Shown here: in pieces, positions 1 through 7,544 of the stretch
Numbering within the stretch: position 1 is the stretch's first letter
Layout of the letters: each line of letters opens with the position of its first letter
Source: JAGPUQ01 sp036677085
GTDB lineage: Bacteria > Pseudomonadota > Gammaproteobacteria > Pseudomonadales > Porticoccaceae
Assembly: GCA_036677085.1 (NCBI GenBank)
Contig: JAKFFI010000029.1
Location: 1-55,794, forward strand
Direction: 5' to 3'
Length of the DNA: 55,794 bases
Translations under genes and position numbers: made by a program
The notes under the pieces: model-generated
The model's database searches: none
What the model saw: only the letters and a program-made list of their open reading frames with translations
What the model was told of the DNA's origin: nothing

Positions 1-1
1 C

Positions 2-127
2 AACCTCTACGACCCGGCACTGCTGGCGGAACAGGGTTTTGACTACATGGCGATCGGTCGCGGCGCCGATCCCCAGCGAGCCGGCGTGCGTGCCCGGCGC
101 CAGGGCCTGCCGGTGCGGGCGGCTTGA
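2..127 (+). CDS. ugd: UDP-glucose 6-dehydrogenase, C-terminal end (partial)
   Basis: The reading frame is open from the left edge to a TGA at 125-127 and gives 41 residues beginning NLYDPALLAEQGFDYMAIGR. This matches the end of the UDP-binding domain of UDP-glucose/GDP-mannose dehydrogenases, where a GRNLYDP stretch is followed by GF.Y..IGR. The enzyme oxidises UDP-glucose to UDP-glucuronate with NAD for capsule, exopolysaccharide or lipid A modification. Only the tail is present, so the catalytic Cys and NAD fold cannot be checked. Other members of the same family (for example a GDP-mannose or UDP-ManNAc dehydrogenase) are less likely. Confidence 0.6.
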   Translation, partial: NLYDPALLAEQGFDYMAIGRGADPQRAGVRARRQGLPVRAA

Positions 128-275
128 CCCGTGCGCCTCTTGTCGCAGAGCAATGCGAGCTTAGGGGATACGCCCTTCCATGTGACGGCACGATGCCGGC
201 GAGATGACAAAAGGACAACTGCGGGCGATCGTTCGGCCAGCGGGGGGCGATGACCGAAACACGGTCGGAATGGAA

Positions 276-296
276 ACGGGCCCGGAAAGGGCCCGT
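276..296 (-). terminator. Stem-loop terminator between converging genes
   Basis: A perfect 8-bp stem (ACGGGCCC at 276-283, GGGCCCGT at 289-296) encloses a 5-nt loop. It lies between the end of the dehydrogenase gene and the end of the DUF1329 gene, which converge. Read on the minus strand the stem is followed by TTCCATTCC, a partly T-rich run, so it fits best as the terminator of the DUF1329 gene. A second small hairpin (GACCG/CGGTC, about 252-266) lies just beyond. Confidence 0.45.
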
Positions 297-332
297 AATC
301 AGAGCTGGGTGGAGGTAATCCCGGGTAACGGG

Positions 333-1772
333 TCAGCGCAGGCCGCGGCGGCGCACTTCCGCCGGCGTGAAATAACTCGGTTCGGCACGGAAACTGAAAT
401 CGACCCCTTTTTCCTGGTTGTCGAGACTGCGGATCACCATCCGACCGGCCTGCATGTCGTACTGGTTTTCCGTCGTGAGGTCCATGGCCTTCTGGTCGTA
501 GTACATCAGTGTGTGCAACTCATAGAGCCGCCACAGTTCGCCGCGGCGGTCATAGTGATCCCCGAGCATGGCCCACCAGCTGTCCTCATCCAGATAGAGC
601 ACCCTTATACCGTAGTCATGTGTTGTGCCTTCCTTGAGTGTGCCTTTCAGCTTCCACACCCGATGCAGTTCGTAGCGTGCCAGATTCTGATTGAGACGCC
701 CTTCCGGGGTGACGATATCGGAAGGCTGCAAGTCTCCCGAGTGTAATCGGTAAGCGTTGTAGGGCACATAGATCTCTTCCCGACCCTCCAGCGTCCAGTG
801 GAAGCGGTCATTGGGCCCGTTGAAGCCCCAGCCCTGATCGGTGGTCATGAGCCCATCGCTGGAGGTAGCCGGATTGTCGTGTACGATTTGGGGCGCCCGC
901 TTCACCCGACGTTGTCCGGGACTGTAGGCCCAGGCTTGGCGAAACTGCTTGGCGAAGCTGATCGGATCACGCGCCAACACCACTTGGCCGGCCTGCTTGG
1001 CAGGCGCGGTGGTGGTCTGATAGTACAGGGCCGCACTGCCGGGGGCCGTTAAATCGAAATCGGGATTGTTCCAGCCGTTGGCGGGATCACTGTAGGGTCT
1101 GTTCACCTGCACCGACAGCGTGACGATCTCGTAGTTACCGGACGCTGTGATCGGCGCGATGTTGTCGAAGCCGTCGCGCCATGGCACCTGGGGTCTGGTA
1201 TACAGATTACTGAGCGCCTGTGGACCATTCTTGGCGACCGGAAAGGCCCAGCACAGGCGGGCGTTCTCGAACCCCAGCAATCCGGGGAACCTGTCCGACG
1301 GCACGATCCGGGATCGCTTGGCATTCTCCAGTGCTGCCTCGTAGCAGTAGGGCTGGAACACGGCGGTGCGCCGGGTCGGGTAGATGTTCATGAAATAGTC
1401 GGGATAGGTCTCGAACATCTTTTCCTGACCGGGAGTGAGCTTGTCGGCGTGCTCCCGGTAATTCTGTGCAGTGATGGTGAACAGCGGCTGATCTTCCGGA
1501 AAGGGGTCCGGATGAAAGGAACCGGGCTCGAAACCATCGGGAACCGGCAGCGGTGCGTTTTCCCAGGGGGGGATGGTGCCCTCGGCGTTCCCGGCGCGAA
1601 TCGCACCGGACGGCGTCCACTCGGTCCCCTCCAGGCCCAACTTTGCCAACTCCTCGGCGGTTGGCGGCTGATTGAAATCCTCGGCCCAGGCGGCTTGTAA
1701 CAGCCCCCCGGCAATGAGGGCTCCGACGAACAGGTGACGGATGTTGCCCCCCCGGCAATGCTGAATGCTCAT
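333..1772 (-). CDS. DUF1329 family exported protein
   Basis: The 479-residue product has an N-terminal signal peptide: a hydrophobic stretch of about residues 13-30 ending in QAAWA before EDFN. The rest looks like the DUF1329 family, which is related to LolA/LolB-like lipoprotein-sorting folds and is common in Gammaproteobacteria. Landmarks are the early EELAKLG and PPWENAPLPVP stretches, the PTRRTA segment, and a long C-terminal beta-rich part with many W/Y residues. DUF1329 genes often sit beside DUF1302 barrel proteins and RND exporters in hydrophobic-substrate (steroid, terpenoid, aromatic) clusters, but no such partner is in view here. The ATG has AAGGA about 9 nt upstream. The substrate is unknown and the gene appears monocistronic. 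Confidence 0.85.
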   Translation of the reverse strand: MSIQHCRGGNIRHLFVGALIAGGLLQAAWAEDFNQPPTAEELAKLGLEGTEWTPSGAIRAGNAEGTIPPWENAPLPVPDGFEPGSFHPDPFPEDQPLFTITAQNYREHADKLTPGQEKMFETYPDYFMNIYPTRRTAVFQPYCYEAALENAKRSRIVPSDRFPGLLGFENARLCWAFPVAKNGPQALSNLYTRPQVPWRDGFDNIAPITASGNYEIVTLSVQVNRPYSDPANGWNNPDFDLTAPGSAALYYQTTTAPAKQAGQVVLARDPISFAKQFRQAWAYSPGQRRVKRAPQIVHDNPATSSDGLMTTDQGWGFNGPNDRFHWTLEGREEIYVPYNAYRLHSGDLQPSDIVTPEGRLNQNLARYELHRVWKLKGTLKEGTTHDYGIRVLYLDEDSWWAMLGDHYDRRGELWRLYELHTLMYYDQKAMDLTTENQYDMQAGRMVIRSLDNQEKGVDFSFRAEPSYFTPAEVRRRGLR

Positions 1773-1896
1773 GCTTACTGTCCTTACGGCTATTGTTATC
1801 GGTACTTCATACGCTACTCAAAATCGGGACGATACAAGTGTGGGTTGCGTATGCCCTGCTTGAGGATAGCAGCCATCATTTAGGATCATGATGAAA

Positions 1897-2214
1897 AGCG
1901 GGCGACCCACCAGTCACCAAGCTCAGTTGTGCAAGGTGCGCGCCTGGCTGGCGCGCCGGCCGCGTTACCACGTGCACTTCATCCCCACCTATGCGTCTTG
2001 GCTCAATCAGGTCGAGCGCTGGTTCGGCCTGATTACCCAGTAGGCCATCCGGCGTGGTTCCTTGAATAGCGTTCCCGGCCTGATCGGACGCATCAAGGGT
2101 TACAGCGAGCGCTACAACCTGACCGCCAGACTGTTCATCTGGACCGCCACGGCTGATTCGATCCTCGGCAAGATCGCTCGATTGTGTAAAGTTATCGGCG
2201 GAACGCGACACTAG
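1897..2214 (+). pseudogene. IS630-family transposase, decayed C-terminal fragment
   Basis: From 1936 the plus strand reads VRAWLARRPRYHVHFIPTYA then SWLNQVERWFGLITQ, the DDE-domain end typical of IS630 transposases, with the catalytic Glu in NQVER. An in-frame TAG interrupts it at 2041-2043. The frame continues with RIKGYSERYNLTARLFIWTATADSILGKI to TAG at 2212-2214, matching the usual IS630 tail. Upstream, a GCGACCCAC that would encode the ATHK motif is out of frame with the rest, so there is also an indel near 1910-1935. The N-terminal two thirds are missing. The element is dead, and its last bases overlap the stop codon of the converging LpxH-like gene. Confidence 0.85.
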
Positions 2215-3026
2215 CGCGCCGACAGGCGCGGCAACTGCAGCAACTGGAACTCTCCCCCCGTGCTCGCGGCATGTTCGCACTTGATGGGCTGTTGCAGATC
2301 GCCCCAGTGCACCAGTTCGAGCCGGCCGCTCCGGTGCTCCACCAGCGCGGTGCAGCTTTCGACCCAGTCGCCGTCGTTGCAGTAGAGGAGATCGTCGATC
2401 ACGCGCAGCTCCGGCTGATGGATGTGGCCGCAGACCACGCCGTCGAAACCCCGTCGACGCGCTTCGTGTACCGCGGCGCGCTCAAAGGTTTCGATCGCCG
2501 CGCGGGCATTGCCGACCCGGTTCTTCACATAGTAGGCGAGCGACCAGTAAGGCAGCCGCAGCCCGCGCCGCACACCGTTGGCCAGCTGATTCAGCGCCAG
2601 CAACAGCGAATAACTCGCGTTGCCGACCCAGCGGTTGAAACGTGAACACAACACCACGTGATCGAACTGGTCGCCGTGGATCAGCAACAGCCGACGGCCA
2701 TCCGCGGTGGTGTGAACCGCCTCCGTCGCGACCTCGATATCGAGAAACTGCCGGGCGGCGATATCGCGCGCCAGCATGTCGTGGTTGCCGGGCACATACA
2801 CCACGCGGGTGCCTTCAGCGGCCTTGGCGATGATCCTGCGCAAGACGGCCTGATGGCTGCCGGGCCAGTAAAAACTCCGTTTCAGTGCCCACAGATCGAC
2901 GATGTCGCCGATCAGATAAAGCACGTTGCACTGGGTATGCTCAAGAAAGTCGAGCAGGAACTCGGCGCGGCAGCCGCGGCTGCCCAGGTGGATATCGGAA
3001 AGCCAGACGGCGTTGAGGCGTTGCAT
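2211..3026 (-). CDS. LpxH-like UDP-2,3-diacylglucosamine pyrophosphatase family metallophosphoesterase
   Basis: The 271-residue protein carries the full calcineurin-like metal set: D11-H13 in LSDIHLGS, D41 in GDIVDLW, N81-H82 in GNHD, H118 in IHGDQFD and H201-H203 in GHIHQPE. This is the LpxH/LpxH2-like group that hydrolyses UDP-2,3-diacylglucosamine or related pyrophosphates at the cytoplasmic face of the inner membrane. The open frame extends far upstream, but ATG at 3024-3026 gives MQRLNAVWLSDIHLGS, the normal family start. The last 30 or so residues (GDLQQ to LSAR) look non-conserved and the stop lies in the IS630 remnant. The gene follows the glycosyltransferase and PAP2 genes on the same strand. 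A role in a dedicated glycolipid pathway rather than core lipid A synthesis is possible. Confidence 0.85.
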   Translation of the reverse strand: MQRLNAVWLSDIHLGSRGCRAEFLLDFLEHTQCNVLYLIGDIVDLWALKRSFYWPGSHQAVLRRIIAKAAEGTRVVYVPGNHDMLARDIAARQFLDIEVATEAVHTTADGRRLLLIHGDQFDHVVLCSRFNRWVGNASYSLLLALNQLANGVRRGLRLPYWSLAYYVKNRVGNARAAIETFERAAVHEARRRGFDGVVCGHIHQPELRVIDDLLYCNDGDWVESCTALVEHRSGRLELVHWGDLQQPIKCEHAASTGGEFQLLQLPRLSAR

Positions 3027-3111
3027 CAGCGGAGAGATGTCCGGTTTGTCGGGGGTGCGCCGTCCGGGAAACGGCAGCGCGCCGGGTGTGTTGCCTTCAG
3101 GTGTGCCGGAT

Positions 3112-4203
3112 TCAGGGTTCCGAGCCAACAGGATGCATCTCCAGCGGGGGAAACAGCGGGACGTCAGGGAACCGGGTGGTGCGCCACAGCGCCGCCGACA
3201 GTGTCTGAATGTCCTGGGGGCGGTGTCCGGCAGCGATCCAGCGCGCGATGGCGGCCGCCACATCCGGGTAGCGCACGCGCACCGCGCGCCCGCCTTCGAG
3301 CCAATCACGCACCCGCGCGCCATCGAGGCGGTCCATGGTGTAACCCACCCCCAGCTGTACCAGCGCCATGGCGTTGGCGTGCTGCTCGGATTGCCCCCGC
3401 ACGGGCTTGACCAGCAGCTTGATGCCCAGTTGCAGGGCCTCGCTGGCCAGTTCAAAGCCGGCACTGCAAATCACGCCGCCGGAGCGGGCGAGTTCCTGGT
3501 GAAAGCCGTGGCGATTGGGTCGCTGCCAGTGGATGTGTGCCGCGCAGGCTGCGACCTCGTCGGCGTCCGGGTGATACACCGCGAACCGGAAGTCGACAAA
3601 AGGTTTGAGCAGCGCGTCGATGGCGGCGGGTCTCTCGAAGGGCAGGTAGACCACGATCAGCCGCGCATCCTGCTCGCTGCCCAGCTCGGGCACAGGTGCC
3701 ACGGGGGGCAACAGCGGTGCATCGAAGTGGTACCAGTGCAAACCCAGGCAGCTGTCCGCTGGCGCCGTCCAGCGCAGCAGCAGGCGCTGATGGTAGTTGC
3801 CGGCCGGTCGCGGAACCGGATAGCGAAACGCGTACTGGTGGCTGATTCCGACGCAGGGTTTGTTGCGCAGGCGAGCCGCCCAGGCAGTGACCGGTTCGAA
3901 GTCGGTGAGGACGAGATCGTAGGGGGACAGATCCAGCGCGCGGATTTCGTTCAGCAGCCGGCGCGGAGCGAATTTCCGCAGGGTTCCGAAGCTGCGCAGC
4001 CGACCCGCTTCAATGGCGAGCGTGAGGCCCTTGCAGAGGCGGTAGTCGCCGAACGGCTCCATGTCGAAGAACTGGTCGGGTTCCCGCCCGGAAAACAGGT
4101 AGTCCACGGCAAGGCCCTGATCGGCCATGGCTTTGGCCATGGCGCGGGCGCGCGTGATATGGCCGTTGCCGGTACCCTGAACGCCATAGAGGATACGCGT
4201 CAA
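3112..4203 (-). CDS. Glycosyltransferase, MJ1255/VC2487 family (GT-B fold)
   Basis: The 363-residue protein starts MTRILYGVQGTGNGHITRARAMA, the glycine-rich acceptor loop of MurG-like GT-B enzymes. At residues 246-273 it has the C-terminal nucleotide-sugar motif (CSAGFELASEALQLG followed by KPVRGQSEQ). This pattern matches the MJ1255/VC2487 family of predicted UDP-sugar transferases. It probably attaches a sugar to a membrane lipid or lipid-linked acceptor; donor and acceptor are not known. Its start overlaps the stop of the PAP2 gene by 4 nt (ATGA type), which indicates translational coupling. The LpxH-like gene follows after 85 bp, so all three are probably co-transcribed. Confidence 0.85.
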   Translation of the reverse strand: MTRILYGVQGTGNGHITRARAMAKAMADQGLAVDYLFSGREPDQFFDMEPFGDYRLCKGLTLAIEAGRLRSFGTLRKFAPRRLLNEIRALDLSPYDLVLTDFEPVTAWAARLRNKPCVGISHQYAFRYPVPRPAGNYHQRLLLRWTAPADSCLGLHWYHFDAPLLPPVAPVPELGSEQDARLIVVYLPFERPAAIDALLKPFVDFRFAVYHPDADEVAACAAHIHWQRPNRHGFHQELARSGGVICSAGFELASEALQLGIKLLVKPVRGQSEQHANAMALVQLGVGYTMDRLDGARVRDWLEGGRAVRVRYPDVAAAIARWIAAGHRPQDIQTLSAALWRTTRFPDVPLFPPLEMHPVGSEP

Positions 4204-4763
4204 GGGACAAACCCGGAGGCCAGCACACCGGTCGCCAGTGACGCGACGCTGGTGCCCATCAGGGCGCCGGCGGCGATATCGGACGGAAAATGAACGCCCA
4301 GAAATACGCGCGAGGTCCCCACCAGAACGGCCCAGCAGTACAGCGGTACCAGCAGGATTGGAAAAGCCCAGGCGGTCGCGGTAGCGACCAGGAACGCACC
4401 GCTGGTATGGCCGGATGGAAAGCTGAACTTGTCCGCCGGAACGATGAAGCTTTCGAAGCCGGGCAGGGCGTCTGCCGGGCGGTTGCGCTTGAGGCCGCGC
4501 TTGAGGATGGCATAGAGCGGTCGTTCGATCGCAAATGCGCCGGCCAACACCGCGAACAGGGTGACGGCGGCATGGCTGTCGGCCAGCAACAAGGCCAACG
4601 GCACGATGAAGTAGTACGGGCCGTCAGCGGTCCTGGATATCAGGCGACCGACGGCGGTGAACAACTCGCGGCGCTTGCGGCGCATGCACCAGTTGAAGGT
4701 AAGGATATCGCTGTGCTGGATATAGCCCAGTACGGAATGGCGATCGGGTCGGACTCTGTTCAT
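4200..4763 (-). CDS. PAP2-family membrane phosphatase
   Basis: The product has about 187 residues from ATG 4763; an in-frame TTG three codons upstream is an alternative start. All three PAP2 signatures are present: K-x6-RP (KRGLKRNRP, about residues 88-96), PSGH (about 116-119) and SR-x5-H-x3-D (SRVFLGVHFPSD, about 151-162). Hydrophobic helices flank them, as expected for an integral inner-membrane enzyme that dephosphorylates lipid phosphates or undecaprenyl pyrophosphate at the periplasmic face. It is the first gene of a minus-strand cassette and overlaps the glycosyltransferase by 4 nt. Together with an LpxH-like hydrolase this suggests synthesis and recycling of a glycolipid or lipid-linked sugar. 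Confidence 0.88.
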   Translation of the reverse strand: MNRVRPDRHSVLGYIQHSDILTFNWCMRRKRRELFTAVGRLISRTADGPYYFIVPLALLLADSHAAVTLFAVLAGAFAIERPLYAILKRGLKRNRPADALPGFESFIVPADKFSFPSGHTSGAFLVATATAWAFPILLVPLYCWAVLVGTSRVFLGVHFPSDIAAGALMGTSVASLATGVLASGFVP

Positions 4764-5019
4764 GTCCGCCAAGGTTAGGGCGGGAATGTGTCAGGCTGAA
4801 AACCGCGGCATGACCGAGGGGTGACAAAGCTGCCCGGCGCGTCGACGCTGGAGGATACGGCGCGCGCCAGATTGCGACAGGCGGGAAACAATTCCAGGCG
4901 GTGCGGGGTGCACTCCACCAAAGCACGCTATGGGCGCGTCGCTGTCCGCGCTTCCACGCGGATTGTGGTGCGCAGAAAAACCGGGGCCGCGCGAAACGCC
5001 GCCACGGCCCGGGTCTGGA

Positions 5020-5352
5020 TCAATCCTTCTTGTAACCGGCGGTAGGACAACCCAGGCACCGCTCGAAGGTGTTTCTCGCCGGCCAGCCAATCAGCGCTTC
5101 GGCGGAGTCCTTGACATTGCCGCCAAGCGCCGAGAACGGCAGGGCGACGAGCCAGATCGCGGTCCCCAGCACTGTGGCGGTGAGCAACAGCGGTCGCCCG
5201 ACCAGCAGATCGCCGGTCATTTCCATCGCGGACACCTTGTTCGGATCTGCATCCTCATCGGTGGTCGCGAACGCCGGCTGGCACAACAGCAGCGCTGCGA
5301 CTAACGCCAGCGGACGTGCCACCGTACTTTTCCTGAAGGCTTGCAGTTTCAC
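5020..5352 (-). CDS. Small exported/membrane protein of unknown function
   Basis: The 110-residue protein has a signal peptide (hydrophobic residues 14-27, cleavage near PAFA/TT), an acidic stretch DEDADPNK, one long hydrophobic helix (about residues 53-78, RPLLLTATVLGTAIWLVALPFSALGG) and a C-terminal FERCLGC with two cysteines. Similar small proteins in Pseudomonas-type bacteria are sometimes labelled multidrug transporters, but nothing here supports transport. The ATG is followed by MKLQAFRKS, with a possible GGAGG about 6 nt upstream. Two copies of an 8-bp palindrome lie 77-127 bp upstream of the start and could be operators. Confidence 0.7.
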   Translation of the reverse strand: MKLQAFRKSTVARPLALVAALLLCQPAFATTDEDADPNKVSAMEMTGDLLVGRPLLLTATVLGTAIWLVALPFSALGGNVKDSAEALIGWPARNTFERCLGCPTAGYKKD

Positions 5353-5428
5353 TGATGCTCCCTCCTGAGTGAACCACGCCGACGCTCGCCCAGGTGCGGG
5401 GCGGGTCGCTTCACCCGGAGTATAGAGA

Positions 5429-5479
5429 GAGTACTCGCGGAAGCCAACGCCGGGGCGAGGGCGAGTTCACAGAGTACTC
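5429..5479. promoter_or_regulatory. Paired GAGTACTC palindromes, possible operator sites
   Basis: The perfect palindrome GAGTACTC occurs at 5429-5436 and again at 5472-5479. Both copies sit in the shared context AGAGTACTCRC. They are 43 bp apart, about four helical turns, so a dimeric regulator could bind both on one face of the DNA. They lie between the end of the VOC gene and the start of the small membrane protein gene, that is, in the likely promoter region of the latter. The regulator is unknown. Confidence 0.35.
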
Positions 5480-5524
5480 ACAAAGCTGGCGCCCCAGTCT
5501 GCGTTGCCGGGGACGTCCCACCGG

Positions 5525-5986
5525 TCATCCGAGGCGTTCGTCGAATTGCAGGATGATTCCGTCGGGATCCTGAAACAGGCAGGTCAGCACAGTGCCACCG
5601 GGCGCCTCGCCATAGGCAAGGGTGTCGGACTCGGTGGCGGGGACCAGGATGGGTACGCCCGCCGCGCGCAGCTTGTTGAGTCTGACGCGGAGATCCTTCA
5701 CCCAGAAGGAAAAATGGTGGATGCCGACCTGATCAAGTTTGATGGCTGTCCCGGTCGGCGCACCGATCGGCGCCGAGAGGACGATGAAGCTGGCATCCGG
5801 GCCATCTTCCCAGCGCAGATAGACGGCGCGGCGTTGACCTTTGTCGGGGTTGCGAAACAGCGTGGCCAAGCCCCCGATGTTTTCGACCGTGTCGAGTGTC
5901 ACGGTGAGGCCTAGCAAATCGCGGTAGAACGGCAGCGAGCGCTCGATGTCGCTGACGCCGATGGCAACGTGGGAAAGTGCACGCAT
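5525..5986 (-). CDS. VOC-fold (glyoxalase/dioxygenase superfamily) protein
   Basis: The 153-residue protein begins MRALSHVAIGVSDIERSLPFYRDLLGL, the hallmark first half of a vicinal-oxygen-chelate domain. The second half reads GIHHFSFWVKDLRVRLNKLRAAGV and ends FQDPDGIILQFDERLG. Metal-ligand candidates are H7 in the first repeat, the HH of IHHFSF in the second, and the Glu/Asp near the C-terminus. It is the size of a single-chain VOC protein (two betaalphabetabetabeta modules). Such proteins include glyoxalase I, methylmalonyl-CoA epimerase and ring-cleavage dioxygenases; the substrate cannot be assigned. It stands alone, separated from the nuo operon by about 450 bp. Confidence 0.85.
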   Translation of the reverse strand: MRALSHVAIGVSDIERSLPFYRDLLGLTVTLDTVENIGGLATLFRNPDKGQRRAVYLRWEDGPDASFIVLSAPIGAPTGTAIKLDQVGIHHFSFWVKDLRVRLNKLRAAGVPILVPATESDTLAYGEAPGGTVLTCLFQDPDGIILQFDERLG

Positions 5987-6442
5987 AGCATCTCCGACGG
6001 GTTTCCCCTGTAGTTTCCCTGGTTGAAGCGGCTTCCCTGATGGCTCACGGGAGCGTAGTGGTCCGGGTCGGTGCGCGGAATAACGTCGTTGCCCGGCGCG
6101 GCGAACTCGTGAGCCCCGCGCCCCGCGGGTAATCGCCCGATCCTAACTCGACCGGAGCGTGCCGCTCGCGCCAACAAAAAACGGCAGCGGCATCGATGTA
6201 GGTTGATTTAGGTTAGCGCGGCTGAACGGTGCGGGTCTATAATCGCGGCCCGCTGGCGCCGGGTCAACTCGAGACGGTTGCCTGCACACCGGGTCAACCG
6301 CCGCTGGTAACCCACAGTCGGTAAACCGGTGCGGGGCTTGCCCATGCGATTGGCGGAGGCCGATCTGGCCCGGAACCCTGATCTACCCCTGAACATGACG
6401 GCCTTGTACGGCGGACTCCGCCAAGCCTAGCGAAGCTTTAAC
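5987..6442. other. Intergenic region upstream of nuoA
   Basis: This 456-bp divergent intergenic stretch holds no convincing gene. It should contain the promoter for nuoA. A perfect TATAAT occurs at 6238-6243, with no good -35 at standard spacing. TAGGTT occurs twice, 10 bp apart (6199-6204 and 6209-6214), just upstream. A short GGCGGA/TCCGCC inverted repeat lies near 6410. I looked for the tRNA-Leu that precedes nuoA in some Gammaproteobacteria and did not find one. Confidence 0.6.
6238..6243 (+). promoter_or_regulatory. Candidate -10 box for the nuo operon
   Basis: A consensus TATAAT lies 199 bp before the nuoA start codon. In GC-rich DNA such a perfect match is uncommon, but the -35 region at 16-18 bp spacing (around 6214-6221, TAGCGCG) is poor. 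A start here would need an activator or leave a long leader. Weak call. Confidence 0.25.
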
Positions 6443-6865
6443 ATGACCGAGCTATTGAAAATCTTCCCGGACTCCCCGGAATTCTGGGGCACCCTGGTGT
6501 ATGTGGTGGCGGTGTTCTGGCTCTGTGGCCTGATGCTGGGGCTGTCCTGGCTGCTGGGGGGACGCAGCGGCGCGCGCGCGCGCAACGAGCCCTTCGAGTC
6601 GGGGGTGGTGTCCGCGTCTCCGGAGCGTCTGCGGCTGTCGGCCAAGTTTTACCTGGTTGCGGTGTTCTTCGTGATCTTCGATGTCGAGGCGCTGTTTCTG
6701 TACGCCTGGGCGGTATCCGTGCGCGAAGCCGGTTGGCCTGGCCTGATCGAAGCAGCGATCTTCGTCGGGGTGCTCGGCGCCAGCCTGGTGTATCTGATCC
6801 GCGTCGGCGCGCTCGACTGGTCGCCGCACACCTACCGCCGGCGTCAGTCCGGCGCTACCCGCTGA
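6443..6865 (+). CDS. nuoA: NADH-quinone oxidoreductase subunit A
   Basis: The 140-residue membrane subunit has three hydrophobic helices (about residues 14-40, 64-90 and 98-120). The conserved NuoA loop is present: RNEPFESGVVS, then RLSAKFYLVAVFFVIFDVEALFLYAWAVSVRE, containing the FDVE motif that shapes the quinone-site region. It sits in the inner membrane next to NuoH and near the NuoB/NuoD quinone chamber. It is the first gene of the nuo operon; nuoB follows after 16 bp. Confidence 0.97.
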   Translation: MTELLKIFPDSPEFWGTLVYVVAVFWLCGLMLGLSWLLGGRSGARARNEPFESGVVSASPERLRLSAKFYLVAVFFVIFDVEALFLYAWAVSVREAGWPGLIEAAIFVGVLGASLVYLIRVGALDWSPHTYRRRQSGATR

Positions 6866-6881
6866 GGGCGAGGCCGATCCC

Positions 6882-7541
6882 ATGCGATACAGCTTTACCC
6901 GCGTCGATCCCAATCGCCCCACGGGCGTTTCGCCCCTCGCCATCGAGACCGAAGAGGTCTTCACCGAGGAAGAAGTCCGCCGCAATGTACTGACCGCCAA
7001 GCTGTCCGATCTGGTGCAGTGGGGGCGCAAGCATTCGATCTGGCCCTACAACTTTGGCCTGTCATGCTGTTATGTCGAGATGGCGACCGCGTTCACCTCG
7101 ACCCATGACATCGCCCGCTTCGGCGCCGAGGTGATTCGCGCGTCGCCGCGCCAGGCCGATCTGATGGTCATCGCCGGCACCTGTTTCATCAAGATGGCGC
7201 CGGTCGTGCAGCGCCTGTACGAGCAGTTGCTGGAACCCAAGTGGGTCATTTCCATGGGTGCCTGCGCCAATTCCGGTGGCATGTACGATATCTATTCCGT
7301 GGTGCAGGGCGTCGACAAGTTTCTCCCGGTGGATCTCTATGTGCCCGGCTGTCCGCCGCGGCCCGAGGCTTTTCTGCAGGGGCTGATGCTGCTGCAGGAC
7401 TCGATCGGCAAGGAGCGGCGGCCGCTGTCCTGGGTGGTGGGCGATCAGGGGATTTATCAGGCCGAGATGCCGGTCCAGCGCGACCTGAAACAGGCCGGGC
7501 GCAAGGCGCAGACCGCGCTGCGCACGCCGGACGAGGTCTGA
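6882..7541 (+). CDS. nuoB: NADH-quinone oxidoreductase subunit B (N2 cluster)
   Basis: The 219-residue peripheral-arm subunit carries the terminal [4Fe-4S] cluster N2 that donates electrons to quinone. The ligands are C62-C63 (GLSCCYVEM), C128 (SMGACANSGGM) and C157 (VPGCPPRPEA), almost at E. coli numbering. The C-terminal SIGKERRPLSWVVGDQGIY stretch is also E. coli-like. The last residues RTPDEV are followed 3 bp later by the nuoCD start, so the two are tightly coupled. The ATG at 6882 is the natural start (MRYSFTRVDPN). Confidence 0.98.
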   Translation: MRYSFTRVDPNRPTGVSPLAIETEEVFTEEEVRRNVLTAKLSDLVQWGRKHSIWPYNFGLSCCYVEMATAFTSTHDIARFGAEVIRASPRQADLMVIAGTCFIKMAPVVQRLYEQLLEPKWVISMGACANSGGMYDIYSVVQGVDKFLPVDLYVPGCPPRPEAFLQGLMLLQDSIGKERRPLSWVVGDQGIYQAEMPVQRDLKQAGRKAQTALRTPDEV

Positions 7542-7544
7542 CGG

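Noticed and set aside
3027..3464. Upstream extension of the LpxH-like frame
   Set aside because: It runs through the glycosyltransferase gene in another frame. The family N-terminus starts at the ATG at 3026.
5987..6442. tRNA-Leu upstream of nuoA, as in some Gammaproteobacteria
   Set aside because: No cloverleaf, T-loop GGTTCGAAT or anticodon arm could be found.
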